A stretch of 64,000 nt of DNA, taken from positions 1,337,001-1,401,000 of the forward strand of contig NZ_CP025119.1 in the NCBI RefSeq assembly GCF_002831685.1, written 5' to 3'. The stretch comes from Polaribacter sp. ALD11 (GTDB taxonomy: Bacteria > Bacteroidota > Bacteroidia > Flavobacteriales > Flavobacteriaceae). The stretch's first letter is position 1. Each line of letters starts with the position of its first letter. This document shows, in pieces, positions 1 through 8,985 of the stretch. The notes under the pieces were generated by a model. The model saw only the letters and a program-made list of their open reading frames with translations, ran no database searches and was not told the origin of the DNA. A program made the position numbers and the translations under genes.

Positions 1-1058
1 ATAAAAGAGAAATAAAAATATACCTTCCGGAAGGTTATGATGAAAAGGAAAAGAGAAATTACCCGTTAGCAATTGTTTTAGATGCGGAGTACTTGTTTGA
101 TGTATATGTTGGAAATGCAGTATTGTTTGCCGCAAAAGATAAAGCGCCAAAACAAATTATTGTGGGTGTTACAATGGCAAAAACCAGAGAAAAAGATACT
201 TATTTCAATATAAACAATGGAAATTTAACAACTGATAATGAGAAGTTTTATCAGTTTATAAAAAATGAAGTCATTTTTGATATTGAAAGTAATTATAAGA
301 CTTCGCCCTTTATCTCTATTATTGGTGAAGGAACTTCAGCTAACTTAATTACAAATTTTCTAAGAGAGCAGACTCCGTTTATTAACACTTACATCTGTAT
401 AAATCCTAATTTTTCAGATTTTATAGGCGGACAAATGCAAACATATAATTTACCAAGATTCGAGAAAGAAGACAATACTTTTTATTTTTACACAAATAAC
501 TCACCCATGCTTTCTGATGCAAAACAAACTAGAATTGGTGAATTACAAAAAGGACTCTCTAACTTGGCTCTTAAAAACTTTAATGTTATTAATGACACCA
601 TTCAGACAAAAAGCAGCGTTTCTGCAATTAGCGAAGCCATTCCTAGAGCGCTAACAAAGGTTTTTGAAATTTATTCGGCAATATCTAAAGAAGAGTTTGA
701 TAAGAAGGTAAAAGACTTGTCACCTTTAGATGCTATTTCTTATTTAGAGAATAAATATTTAGATATCGAGTTTTTATTCGGAAGTAATTTAGGAATTAGA
801 GAACAAGATATTTTTGCAATCGAAAAGATAATTATTGAAAAAGAAAACGGAGATCAATTATTAAACTTTGGTAAAATGATCTTAAAACTTTTTCCCGCTT
901 CTCCTTTAGGTAACTATTATATTGGTCGCTATTATGAAGAAGGTAAAAACATTAAAAAAGCGCTGTATTACTATAAAATAGGATACGGAAAAATGGATCC
1001 TGCAGACCCAAATTCCGATGCCTTTTATGAAAATATACTAAGACTAGGTGGTCGTTAA
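1..1058 (+). CDS. Esterase-like alpha/beta hydrolase (5' end cut by window)
   Basis: The reading frame is open from the left edge, so the gene starts outside the window; TTG at 93 is only an internal leucine codon. The visible N-terminal part (YLPEGYDE, then PLAIVLDAEYLFD) is typical of the putative esterase family (PF00756, IroE/esterase D-like). The region where the nucleophile elbow GxSxG is expected reads GEGTSA, so the serine looks displaced or lost. The last ~60 residues (SPLGNYYIGRYYEEGKNIKKALYYYKIGY) look like a TPR/Sel1-type helical repeat, as in some flavobacterial esterase-like proteins with a C-terminal helical tail. The gene converges on the S1 protein gene across a hairpin. Family assignment is good; catalytic activity is doubtful. 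Confidence 0.7.
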   Translation, partial: KREIKIYLPEGYDEKEKRNYPLAIVLDAEYLFDVYVGNAVLFAAKDKAPKQIIVGVTMAKTREKDTYFNINNGNLTTDNEKFYQFIKNEVIFDIESNYKTSPFISIIGEGTSANLITNFLREQTPFINTYICINPNFSDFIGGQMQTYNLPRFEKEDNTFYFYTNNSPMLSDAKQTRIGELQKGLSNLALKNFNVINDTIQTKSSVSAISEAIPRALTKVFEIYSAISKEEFDKKVKDLSPLDAISYLENKYLDIEFLFGSNLGIREQDIFAIEKIIIEKENGDQLLNFGKMILKLFPASPLGNYYIGRYYEEGKNIKKALYYYKIGYGKMDPADPNSDAFYENILRLGGR

Positions 1059-1073
1059 TTTAATTGGTAGTAT

Positions 1074-1124
1074 TTCAGTAGGCATTATCTCCATAAGTTA
1101 CTGACTAAAATAATGCCTACTGAA
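1074..1124. terminator. Hairpin between convergent genes
   Basis: A perfect 15-bp inverted repeat (1074-1088 and 1110-1124, starting TTCAGTAGGC) with a 21-nt loop lies between the stop codons of the esterase-like gene (+) and the S1 protein gene (-). TTGGTA/TACCAA just outside extends the stem with bulges. There is no strong T-run, so it is a likely bidirectional transcript end rather than a textbook intrinsic terminator. Confidence 0.6.
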
Positions 1125-1126
1125 GA

Positions 1127-1621
1127 CTATTTTACCAACTCAATTCTATCTTCCTTAATTACAATTAGTTTTTGCTTGTACAAATTACCAACCGCTTTTT
1201 TAAATGCTTTCTTACTCATTTTCATATGGAAACGGATAGAATCTGGAGAGCTTTTATCAGTAATTAAAATAAAACCTTCTCTACTATCTTTTAATCTAGC
1301 AAGTACTTTATCAACATCAGAATCAATCACATTTCTAAAACCTTGTGGTCTTAAAGAAACGTCTATTTTCCCATCTTCACGAATATTTTTAACATACCCA
1401 ACAACCTCCATGTTCTCTTCTAATTCCTGAAAAACTTCACTTCTAAAAAGTAAACCATCAAATTCTTCATTAATTAAAACAGTGTACCCTAAACCTGTTT
1501 CCGTTTCAATTATTAAATTTACTTTCTCTCCCTCTTTCAAGTTCATTGCGCCTTCTTGCAAATTATCTTCTCCGTCTTGTAAATTATCTTCACCTTCTCG
1601 TAAATCCTCTTGTAAACCCAT
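1127..1621 (-). CDS. CvfB-like S1 RNA-binding protein, short form
   Basis: A 164-residue protein matching the C-terminal half of CvfB-type S1 proteins: an S1 domain (about 28-95, with VGYVKNIREDGKIDVSL) followed by a winged-helix segment (about 110-164, with MSKKAFKKAVGNLYKQ). Full CvfB homologues have about 280 residues with further S1 repeats in front. Here these are replaced by a short acidic, imperfectly repeated stretch (LREGEDNLQDGEDNLQEGAM). The annotated ATG overlaps the menD stop as TAATG, which suggests translational coupling; an internal ATG at MNLKEGEK is an alternative start. Expected role is RNA binding in post-transcriptional regulation, by family only. Confidence 0.75.
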   Translation of the reverse strand: MGLQEDLREGEDNLQDGEDNLQEGAMNLKEGEKVNLIIETETGLGYTVLINEEFDGLLFRSEVFQELEENMEVVGYVKNIREDGKIDVSLRPQGFRNVIDSDVDKVLARLKDSREGFILITDKSSPDSIRFHMKMSKKAFKKAVGNLYKQKLIVIKEDRIELVK

Positions 1622-3279
1622 TACTGTATATATTTAAAATATTCCTTTAAAATTAAATCATTTTCTTCACTTGGCGTAAAGATTTCTAATATTTTTGGTT
1701 TTTCTGATGTTTCATAAAAACCATTTAACTGTGCCGTTACTGTTTCTGTTGTGTTTGCTATTAAATAATCGAAGCCGTACATTTTACATAAATGTTCTGC
1801 TGTTAAGTTATGCGGAGTCTCAAAATATTTAGCTGCATTTGTAGTTCCTGGTCCTGGAATAATTTTAAAAATTCCACCACCAGAATTATTAATTACTATA
1901 ATTCTAAAATTCTTTTTAATATTGGTGTTCCACAACGCATTACTGTCGTAGAAAAAACTTAAATCTCCTGTTATAAATACAGTCTGCTTTTCTGATGCAA
2001 GAGCTGCGCCAATAGCGGTACTTGTACTACCATCAATTCCACTTGTACCTCTATTACAAAATACATTATTTGTTTTATGAATACTAAACAATTGCGCGTA
2101 TCTAATAATAGAACTGTTGCTAATTTGTAACTGACTATGATTAGGAACACCTTCTATAATCTGTTCAAAAACTTTAAAGTCTGAGTGTTTAGTAGTTGAT
2201 AAATATGCAGCGTGTTTAACTCGTTTCTCATCACGAAACTGCAACCACTTTTGCTGATACTTACTTTCTCTTTTTATTATTGTACTATTAAACTTCGAAA
2301 AGAAATCTAACGGTTTTATTTGAATAAATTCTGACAAACAAAAAAACGTATTTACGGCTTTCTTTTCATCGATATTCCAATGGTGTTTTGGTGGATACTT
2401 TCTTAAAAATTGTTTTACTTTTTTAGAAACAATCATGCCTCCAAAAGTGATTAATACTTCTGGTTTTAAATCTTCAAACTGATCCTCATCCAAAGAAAAA
2501 ATTAACTGATCTATAGAATCTATTGCTTTATGTTGATGTAAATTCGATGTAGTTTCTATTAAGATTAGTACAGACTCATCATCCGCATACAAATCCATTA
2601 ATTGATGTAAATCTTCATTAGGATAATTAACACCAACAAGAATCATTTTCTTTTCGGCTGCATTCCAAATTTTAGACAAATAATTATAATCTATATGAGA
2701 ATTATCTAAAGAACTTAAAGAAATATGCGGAAAATTAAAAGGAGTTAATTCTTCAACGGTTTCATACAAAGGTTCATCAAAAGGAACATTTATATGCACA
2801 GGTCCTTTTTGTGAAACTGCTATTTGCAAAGCTTCTCCTATTAATTGAGAGTTTCGCGTTTTGTATTTCTCGTTTTCAATCAAATTTGCAGAAAATAAAA
2901 TATGATTTTCAAACACGTTTTCTTGACGAATCGTTTGTCCGTCGCCAATATCAATTAAATGTTTTGGTCTGTCTGCAGAAATTACAACTAACGGAATGTT
3001 ACTATAAAAAGCTTCTGCAATTGCAGGATAATAATTTAACAAAGCAGAACCAGAAGTGCACACAATTGCAACCGGTTTTTGCGTTTGTTGCGCAATACCT
3101 AATGCAAAAAAAGCAGCACAACGCTCATCTACCACGCTTAATGTTTCAATCTCTGGGTGGTTCGAAAAACCAACTGTTAAAGGAGCATTTCGTGAACCAG
3201 GAGAAATAACAACCGTATCAATATTAAATTGACAACAGGCTGATATTACAATTTGTGCGAGTTCTTTTTTTGGATACAT
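1621..3279 (-). CDS. menD: 2-succinyl-5-enolpyruvyl-6-hydroxy-3-cyclohexene-1-carboxylate synthase
   Basis: ThDP-dependent enzyme of menaquinone synthesis: it adds the succinyl semialdehyde unit from 2-oxoglutarate to isochorismate. The 552 residues fit the family. The N-terminal Pyr domain has SPGSRNAPLT (26-35) and the catalytic glutamate in DERCAAF (E52). The C-terminal PP domain has the ThDP/Mg motif GDLSFFYDS (438-446) ending in NN (465-466). The gene is followed with a one-base overlap (TAATG) by the CvfB-like gene. Directly upstream lie a short palindrome (3281-3302) and a 251-bp foldback region. Menaquinone is the usual respiratory quinone of flavobacteria. Confidence 0.95.
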   Translation of the reverse strand: MYPKKELAQIVISACCQFNIDTVVISPGSRNAPLTVGFSNHPEIETLSVVDERCAAFFALGIAQQTQKPVAIVCTSGSALLNYYPAIAEAFYSNIPLVVISADRPKHLIDIGDGQTIRQENVFENHILFSANLIENEKYKTRNSQLIGEALQIAVSQKGPVHINVPFDEPLYETVEELTPFNFPHISLSSLDNSHIDYNYLSKIWNAAEKKMILVGVNYPNEDLHQLMDLYADDESVLILIETTSNLHQHKAIDSIDQLIFSLDEDQFEDLKPEVLITFGGMIVSKKVKQFLRKYPPKHHWNIDEKKAVNTFFCLSEFIQIKPLDFFSKFNSTIIKRESKYQQKWLQFRDEKRVKHAAYLSTTKHSDFKVFEQIIEGVPNHSQLQISNSSIIRYAQLFSIHKTNNVFCNRGTSGIDGSTSTAIGAALASEKQTVFITGDLSFFYDSNALWNTNIKKNFRIIVINNSGGGIFKIIPGPGTTNAAKYFETPHNLTAEHLCKMYGFDYLIANTTETVTAQLNGFYETSEKPKILEIFTPSEENDLILKEYFKYIQ

Positions 3280-3302
3280 TTTTAAATCTTTTAAGATTTA
3301 AA

Positions 3303-3553
3303 AGTTTTTAGTTGTTGGTTTTTAGTTTTTAGTGAGCACTCTTAACCAAAAAACAAACAAGCAAAAACCATTCTATTTAACTATTAGTTATTAAACAAGC
3401 TTAGCCCTGATTGAGCGGTTTGTTTGAGCTCTTTTTTGCATTTTCGCAAAAAAAGCGAGTAGCGAAAGCAGGAAATAGCTTCTAATTATATTTAAAATTT
3501 TAGTTGTTGATTTTAAGTGAAAAGTGCATACTAAAAACCAACAACTAAAAACT
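3303..3553. repeat. Foldback region with 24-bp terminal inverted repeats
   Basis: A 24-bp perfect inverted repeat (3303-3326 and 3530-3553, beginning AGTTTTTAGTTGTTGG) bounds a 251-bp non-coding stretch between menD and the aldolase gene. Copy 1 of the dispersed repeat (3401-3485) lies in the middle. The layout looks like a MITE or foldback element, but I see no clear target duplication. Confidence 0.5.
3401..3485 (+). repeat. Dispersed flavobacterial stem-loop repeat, copy 1
   Basis: The unit starts TTAGCCCTGATTG and ends AAGCAGGAAATAGCTTC. Its centre can fold: GAGCTCTTTTTTGC pairs with GCAAAAAAAGCGAG around ATTTTC. Related units are at 4284-4362 and 29593-29668. It lies upstream of menD, in the antisense direction relative to that gene. 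Confidence 0.7.
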
Positions 3554-3558
3554 ATTTT

Positions 3559-4212
3559 CTAGTTTCCTTTCTTGTAATCTTCTAAAAACTTAGCCAAACC
3601 ACTATCTGTTAAAGGGTGTCTTAACAAACCTTCGATTGCGCTTAAAGGCCCCGTCATTACATCAGACCCTAATTTTGCACAATCAATAATGTGCATTGTA
3701 TGACGCACAGAAGCAGCTAAAATCTGCGTTTCAAATCCGTAATTATCATAAATTAAACGAATCTCAGAAATTAAGTTTAAACCATCTGTAGAAATATCAT
3801 CTAAACGACCAATAAACGGCGAAACATACGTTGCACCTGCTTTTGCTGCCAATAAAGCCTGACCCGCAGAAAACACCAACGTTACGTTTGTTTTAATTCC
3901 TTTAGAAGAAAAGTATTTACACGCTTTTATACCATCTTTTATCATTGGTAATTTTACCACAATTTGCGGATTTAAAGCAGCCAAAGCTTCACCTTCTTTT
4001 ACCATTCCGTCAAAATCTGTAGCAATTACTTCTGCAGAAACATCACCTTCTACCAACTCACAAATTTCTTTGTAATGGTTAATAATGTTCACTTCACCAG
4101 TAATTCCTTCTTTAGCCATTAAAGACGGGTTTGTAGTTACACCATCTAAAATACCTAAAGCTTGCGCTTCTTTAATTTGCTCTAAATTTGCTGTGTCAAT
4201 AAAAAATTTCAT
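3559..4212 (-). CDS. fsa: Fructose-6-phosphate aldolase / short transaldolase
   Basis: Class I aldolase of the small transaldolase family (FSA/TalC/MipB, about 215 residues; here 217). Visible family residues are FIDTAN at the N-terminus (D6), TTNPS (N28) and the Schiff-base lysine in VVKLP (K87), followed by [14 protein letters not shown] and the [11 protein letters not shown] phosphate-binding segment. It acts in the cytoplasm in the non-oxidative pentose phosphate pathway or in fructose 6-phosphate cleavage; sequence alone does not decide between transaldolase and aldolase activity. The gene stands alone, with copies of a dispersed repeat before and after it in opposite orientations. Confidence 0.93.
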   Translation of the reverse strand: MKFFIDTANLEQIKEAQALGILDGVTTNPSLMAKEGITGEVNIINHYKEICELVEGDVSAEVIATDFDGMVKEGEALAALNPQIVVKLPMIKDGIKACKYFSSKGIKTNVTLVFSAGQALLAAKAGATYVSPFIGRLDDISTDGLNLISEIRLIYDNYGFETQILAASVRHTMHIIDCAKLGSDVMTGPLSAIEGLLRHPLTDSGLAKFLEDYKKGN

Positions 4213-4283
4213 TTGTGTTTATTTTAATATAGTTGTGTTATTATAATTGTCATTTAAATCGGAGTCGAAGTATTTGGGCGTTC

Positions 4284-4362
4284 GAGCGGGCTTTACGCAC
4301 TCGCTTTTTTTGTTAGAAAAAAACAAAAAAGAGCTCAAACAACTGCTTCAATCCCTAACGCA
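4284..4362 (-). repeat. Dispersed flavobacterial stem-loop repeat, copy 2
   Basis: Read on the minus strand it runs GCGTTAGGGATTGAAG, then TTGTTTGAGCTCTTTTTTG, then CAAAAAAAGCGAGTGCG, the same unit as copy 1 but inverted. A -7-like box (TATCTTTG on the minus strand, 4361-4368) touches its start. The repeat would therefore form the 5' leader of the aldolase mRNA. Confidence 0.7.
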
Positions 4363-4368
4363 AAGATA
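4361..4368 (-). promoter_or_regulatory. Bacteroidota -7 box for the aldolase gene
   Basis: CAAAGATA on the plus strand is TATCTTTG on the minus strand, matching TAnnTTTG. It lies about 150 nt before the aldolase ATG, directly ahead of repeat copy 2. Confidence 0.45.
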
Positions 4369-4444
4369 GTTACTTGCTTATAATTTCAGGAAGTGAAATA
4401 AAAGTATTTTATGACTACTTATAAACATTAAAACAAAATCTTGT

Positions 4445-5248
4445 TTACAATTTATAATGATTCATTAACATCTTTTCAAACCAAGTATCTGGCAAAATTC
4501 GTTTTAAAACAACAGAAAACTTATCTAAAGTTCCACCCACTTTGTAATGAATCTTAGGATTCTTCGTATTTATAACTTTATAAACCGCTTTTGCCATCTC
4601 TATAGGATCCATTCCACCACTCACATGCGCATCCATTAAATCTAAATTTGCTTGGTAATTCTCTTTATAAGCAGAGTTTTCAAAAACAGGTGTGTGATAT
4701 CTTCCTGCTGCAATATTGGTCGCAAAATCTCCAGGAGCAACATTTATAACCTTAATTCCGAAGGGTTTTACCTCCATACTTGCTGCTTCTGTAACCGTTT
4801 CTAAAGCTCCTTTTGTGGCAGAATACAAACCTCTAAAAGGCAAGCCCATATAACCAGCAATAGAAGTTACATTTATAATGATTCCATGTTTTTGCTTACG
4901 CATTTGTGGCAAAACAGCTTTCATTACATCTATGGCACCAAATAAATTGGTATTAAAAACAGCACGCATTTCATCTGTTGGCGTATCTTCAATTGCCCCT
5001 GTAATTCCCATTCCTGCATTGTTTACCAATACATCTAACCTTCCTTCTTTTTTAACAATAAAATCTACAGCAGTAGCAATTGTATCAACTTTTAAAACAT
5101 CTAAAGCAATTAGTTCAAAAGAAAAAGTTTCAAGATTTTTAGGATTTCTACTTGTTCCATATACTTTATATCCTTTTTCAGATAAAAACGTAGCAATAGA
5201 TTTCCCTATTCCAGAGGAAGCTCCAGTAATTAACACAACTTTAGACAT
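4445..5248 (-). CDS. Short-chain dehydrogenase/reductase
   Basis: Classical SDR of 267 residues. It has the cofactor motif TGASSGIG (8-15), NNAGMG (76-81), the catalytic serine in NVTSIAG (S129) and YSATK (Y142, K146). The C-terminal part (IHYKVGGTLDKFSVVLKRILPD) is typical of SDRs annotated as oxidoreductase or acyl-reductase-like. The substrate cannot be told from sequence. It is monocistronic, with the SRP RNA gene upstream on the same strand. Confidence 0.9.
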   Translation of the reverse strand: MSKVVLITGASSGIGKSIATFLSEKGYKVYGTSRNPKNLETFSFELIALDVLKVDTIATAVDFIVKKEGRLDVLVNNAGMGITGAIEDTPTDEMRAVFNTNLFGAIDVMKAVLPQMRKQKHGIIINVTSIAGYMGLPFRGLYSATKGALETVTEAASMEVKPFGIKVINVAPGDFATNIAAGRYHTPVFENSAYKENYQANLDLMDAHVSGGMDPIEMAKAVYKVINTKNPKIHYKVGGTLDKFSVVLKRILPDTWFEKMLMNHYKL

Positions 5249-5404
5249 AAAATAGTAAATGATTGAAAATTAAAAAACATTCTACAAATTGAATATTTGG
5301 TGCAAATATCTTAAAAGTAAATGAAGGAAACTAAAAACGAGAAAGTTAATAACTATTATAAAAAAGAAAAATTCTGAAGAGATTTAGAATTAAATAGAAG
5401 AAAT

Positions 5405-5510
5405 AAAAAATGGCAAGCTACCTACATCACACCGCTACAACCTAATACCTTTGCTGCGTTCCCGCCCTGGAGGATTCAAAGGGAGCTAGTTGTGTAGGAC
5501 TTGCCGAGGC
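5405..5510 (-). ncRNA. ffs: Signal recognition particle RNA, small bacterial type
   Basis: On the minus strand the RNA begins GCCTCGGCAAGTCCTACAC and ends GTGATGTAGGTAGCTTGCC, so the two ends pair into one long stem. The apical region holds CAGGGCGGGAACGCAGCAAAGG, the flavobacterial form of the SRP54-binding asymmetric loop and tetraloop hairpin. A T-run (ATTTTTTATTT) follows as terminator. Size is about 100 nt, as expected for a 4.5S-type RNA. Exact ends are inferred from pairing. Confidence 0.88.
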
Positions 5511-5651
5511 AAATTTACAACAGATTTTCCTTATGGCAATTAAAAATTTACAGTTTTTTTTGTAACATTTTTAAATTACTGAATACTAATCTATTGTTGA
5601 GATCATTCATCAAAAAAAAATTAAAAAATAAGACTATCTCAATGAAATGAA

Positions 5652-5659
5652 TATATTTG
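5652..5659 (+). promoter_or_regulatory. -7 box of the DUF4199 gene
   Basis: TATATTTG matches TAnnTTTG and lies 24 nt before the ATG at 5683. No good -33 TTG is obvious. Confidence 0.55.
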
Positions 5660-5682
5660 TACAACTAACTAAATTTTAAAAA

Positions 5683-6204
5683 ATGGAAAATCAAGTAAAT
5701 AGTAAAGGTTTTATCGTAAACAATGGTGTTATATTAGGTGTAGCAAGTGTGATTTTTGCGCTGGTATTGTACGCAACTGGTAATCATTTAAAACCTCACT
5801 GGTCTGCTTCTGTTATTAATGCTATAATTTTTATTGGAACAATTATATACGGAATTAAACAATATAAGGCAGCAAACAATGGTTTTCTTTCTTGGGGACA
5901 AGGTGTTAAAGTTGGTGTAGGAGTCGCTATAGTTGGTGGTTTAATTTTGGTAATTTACAATTACCTTTTTACAAATTTTATTGAACCAGACTTTATGCAA
6001 CAAATGATGGACATTCAAAATCAGGCTTTTTTAGATCAAGGAATGTCTGAAGAACAGGTTGAAGCTGCAAATCAAATGGGTAAAGCTTTTCAAGGACCAT
6101 TTTTACTAGCTGCTTTAGGCATTATTAGTTATGCTATTGGAGGCTTTGTAGTTGCTGCGATTGCTGCTGCAATTATGAAAAAATCTGAAGAAGAAACATA
6201 CTAA
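5683..6204 (+). CDS. DUF4199 membrane protein
   Basis: A 173-residue protein of the Bacteroidota DUF4199 family. Four hydrophobic segments are visible at about 12-30, 42-58, 74-94 and 138-165, with the typical YGIKQYK and FLSWGQGVKVG loop. The helix around 100-130 (MMDIQNQAFLDQGMSEEQVEAANQM) is soluble and acidic. Function is unknown. It is followed at 65 bp by a GT2 glycosyltransferase with two C-terminal membrane helices, a neighbour pair often seen in flavobacteria, so a shared envelope role is plausible. Confidence 0.85.
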   Translation: MENQVNSKGFIVNNGVILGVASVIFALVLYATGNHLKPHWSASVINAIIFIGTIIYGIKQYKAANNGFLSWGQGVKVGVGVAIVGGLILVIYNYLFTNFIEPDFMQQMMDIQNQAFLDQGMSEEQVEAANQMGKAFQGPFLLAALGIISYAIGGFVVAAIAAAIMKKSEEETY

Positions 6205-6269
6205 TACAATACTTTTAGATTCTATAAGTTCTAAAAATGAACTTAAAAAATTAAACTTAATATCAACTT

Positions 6270-7226
6270 ATGGATATTTCGGTAGTTATACCACTTCTTA
6301 ACGAAGAAGAATCTTTACAAGAATTACACGATTGGATTGCAAAAGTTATGCAATCCAATCGTTATTTATATGAAATAATTTTTATTGATGACGGAAGTAC
6401 AGATACTTCTTGGAATGTTATCGAAAAATTATCCTCAGAAAACAACGCTGTAAAAGGAATTCGTTTTCAAAGAAACTTTGGAAAATCGCAAGCTTTAGAT
6501 GCTGGTTTCGAACTCGCAAAAGGCGACGTTGTTATTACCATGGATGCCGACTTACAAGACAATCCAGACGAAATACCAGAACTATACGACCTAATCATTA
6601 AAGAGGATTTCGACCTTATTTCTGGTTGGAAAAAGAAACGATATGACAATGTTGTAACAAAAAACATTCCTTCTAAATTATTTAATGCTGCTGCCAGAAA
6701 AACTTCAGGATTAAAATTACACGATTTTAACTGTGGTTTAAAAGCCTACAAAAACATTGTTATTAAAACCGTAAAAGTTAGCGGAGAAATGCATAGATAC
6801 ATTCCTGTTTTAGCTAAAAATGAAGGTTTTAATAAAATTGGAGAAAAAGTAGTACAGCACCAAGCTAGAAAATACGGAGTCACAAAATTTGGTATGGACC
6901 GTTTTGTAAATGGTTTTTTAGATTTAATTACCATCTCTTTCTTATCCAAATTTGGAAAAAGACCCATGCATTTTTTTGGTCTTTGGGGAACAATTATGTT
7001 TTTATTCGGAACAACATCTGCATTTTATATCGGCCTTCTAAAGATTTATAAACTTTACAATGGCATTAAAACAATTCTAGTTACAGACAATCCGTGGTTT
7101 TTTATTGCATTGACCTCTATGATTTTAGGAACTTTATTGTTTTTAGCAGGTTTTATTGGCGAATTAATAATTAAGACCAAAAGTAACGAAAAACACTATT
7201 CTGTTAAAGAAAAACTCAATTTCTAA
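6270..7226 (+). CDS. GT2 glycosyltransferase, polyprenyl-phosphate type
   Basis: The 318 residues have the layout of DPM1/ArnC/GtrB-like enzymes: an N-terminal GT-A domain (ISVVIPLLNEEESL at 3-16, FIDDGSTD, metal motif DADLQD at 92-97) followed by two membrane helices (about 234-257 and 280-303). Such enzymes move a sugar from a nucleotide donor to undecaprenyl phosphate at the inner face of the cytoplasmic membrane. Donor and acceptor cannot be told from sequence. The gene is followed by a phosphohexomutase with its own -7 box. Confidence 0.9.
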   Translation: MDISVVIPLLNEEESLQELHDWIAKVMQSNRYLYEIIFIDDGSTDTSWNVIEKLSSENNAVKGIRFQRNFGKSQALDAGFELAKGDVVITMDADLQDNPDEIPELYDLIIKEDFDLISGWKKKRYDNVVTKNIPSKLFNAAARKTSGLKLHDFNCGLKAYKNIVIKTVKVSGEMHRYIPVLAKNEGFNKIGEKVVQHQARKYGVTKFGMDRFVNGFLDLITISFLSKFGKRPMHFFGLWGTIMFLFGTTSAFYIGLLKIYKLYNGIKTILVTDNPWFFIALTSMILGTLLFLAGFIGELIIKTKSNEKHYSVKEKLNF

Positions 7227-7230
7227 AATG

Positions 7231-7238
7231 TATATTTG
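7231..7238 (+). promoter_or_regulatory. -7 box of the phosphohexomutase gene
   Basis: TATATTTG matches TAnnTTTG, 31 nt ahead of the ATG at 7270 and just after the glycosyltransferase stop. It suggests an independent start for the mutase-exporter pair. Confidence 0.55.
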
Positions 7239-7269
7239 CATTTTATGACCATAACTTATTCAATTAAAA

Positions 7270-8985
7270 ATGAGCGAAATATTAGACAAAGCAAAACAAT
7301 GGTTAACACCTACTTTTGATGCAGAAACTCAACAAGAGATTCAAGAATTAATTGCTTCTAATTCTTCTGATTTAGCAGACAGGTTCTACAAAAACATGGA
7401 ATTTGGTACTGGTGGAATGCGTGGAGTTATGGGCGCAGGAACGAACAGAATTAATAAATACACGCTAGGTAGAGCAACCCAAGGTTTGTCTAATTATTTA
7501 ATAGAAAACGTTAAAAAAGAACAATTAAGTGTTGTAATTGCTTACGATTGTAGACATAACAGTAAGAAATTTGCTAAAATTGTTTCCGATGTTTTTTCTG
7601 CGAATAATATTAAAGTGTATTTGTTTGAAGATTTAAGAGCAACACCAGAATTATCTTTTGCAGTGCGTCATTTAGGTTGTGATGCTGGTATTGTTTTAAC
7701 CGCTTCCCATAATCCGCCAGAATATAATGGTTATAAAGTATATTGGGCAGATGGCGGACAAATTGTACCTCCGCACGATGGTGGAATTATTGGAAACGTA
7801 AATGCTTTAGATTTCTCTGAAATTAAATTCGAAGCTAATGAAAACTTAATTGAAACCATAGGTAAAGAAGTTGATGACGCTTTTATTGAGGGGGCTGTGA
7901 AAAACGGTTCTTTATCAGATAAAATAGATAGAAAAAATTTAAAAATTGTTTTTACTTCTTTACATGGAACTTCTATTGTTTCTGTACCAGATGCGTTGGT
8001 AAAAGCAGGTTATACAGACGTACACATTGTTGAAGAACAAAGAGCTCCAGACGGCGATTTTCCTACCGTAAAATCTCCAAACCCAGAAGAACCAGAAGCT
8101 TTAAAAATGGCAACCGATTTGGCAAACAAAATTGGTGCAGATATTGTAATTGGTACAGACCCAGATTGCGATAGACTAGGTGTTGCTGTTAGAGATACAG
8201 ATGGCAACATGAAATTAATGAATGGGAACCAAACAATGGTTGTTATGACAGAATTTCTTCTGAAAAAATGGAAAGAAGCTGGTGAAATTAATGGAAATCA
8301 GTTTGTGGGTTCTACAATTGTTTCTACAGAATTAGTTAACAAAGCTGCAGAAAGTTATGGTGTAGAAACCAAGGTTGGTTTAACTGGTTTTAAGTGGATT
8401 GCTAAAATGATTAGAGACCATGAATCTATGGATTTTATTGGTGGTGGTGAAGAAAGTTTTGGGTATATGATTGGAGATTTTGTTAGAGATAAAGATGCCG
8501 TAACCGCAACACTTTTAGCTTGTGAAATTGCAGCTTTAGCGAAACAAAACGGAAGTTCTTTTTATGAGGAATTGTTAAGTATTTATGTTAGAAATAACTT
8601 CTATAAGGAGCATTTAATTTCTATTACTAAGAAAGGAATGGACGGTGCTGCAGAAATTGAGCAAATGTTAAGCGACATGCGTAACAACCCTTTAACAGAA
8701 ATTGACGGAGAAAAAGTAGAATTTCTTTCTGACTATGATGCAGCAACAAGAAAAAACTTAATTACTGGTGAAGTAACAAACATCGATTTACCAAAATCTA
8801 ATGTTTTAATTTATCAAACGGCAAACGGAACAAGAATTGCAGCGAGACCAAGCGGAACAGAACCTAAAATAAAATTTTATTTTAGTGTGAACACAAAGTT
8901 AGACGATGCTAAAAATGCAGCGAATATTGAAGCTAAGTTGGATGCTAAAATCCAACGAATTATTAAAGAAATGAAACTAGATTAA
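7270..8985 (+). CDS. Phosphoglucomutase/phosphomannomutase
   Basis: Alpha-D-phosphohexomutase of 571 residues, the long PGM2-like form. All four signature segments are present: the phosphoserine loop TASHNP (144-149, S146), the Mg loop DPDCDR (297-302), the sugar loop GGGEESFGY (391-399) and the phosphate loop RPSGTEPKIKFY near the C-terminus. It interconverts hexose 1- and 6-phosphates in the cytoplasm and so feeds nucleotide-sugar synthesis. The stop codon overlaps the ATG of the ABC exporter (TAATG), indicating translational coupling. Confidence 0.94.
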   Translation: MSEILDKAKQWLTPTFDAETQQEIQELIASNSSDLADRFYKNMEFGTGGMRGVMGAGTNRINKYTLGRATQGLSNYLIENVKKEQLSVVIAYDCRHNSKKFAKIVSDVFSANNIKVYLFEDLRATPELSFAVRHLGCDAGIVLTASHNPPEYNGYKVYWADGGQIVPPHDGGIIGNVNALDFSEIKFEANENLIETIGKEVDDAFIEGAVKNGSLSDKIDRKNLKIVFTSLHGTSIVSVPDALVKAGYTDVHIVEEQRAPDGDFPTVKSPNPEEPEALKMATDLANKIGADIVIGTDPDCDRLGVAVRDTDGNMKLMNGNQTMVVMTEFLLKKWKEAGEINGNQFVGSTIVSTELVNKAAESYGVETKVGLTGFKWIAKMIRDHESMDFIGGGEESFGYMIGDFVRDKDAVTATLLACEIAALAKQNGSSFYEELLSIYVRNNFYKEHLISITKKGMDGAAEIEQMLSDMRNNPLTEIDGEKVEFLSDYDAATRKNLITGEVTNIDLPKSNVLIYQTANGTRIAARPSGTEPKIKFYFSVNTKLDDAKNAANIEAKLDAKIQRIIKEMKLD

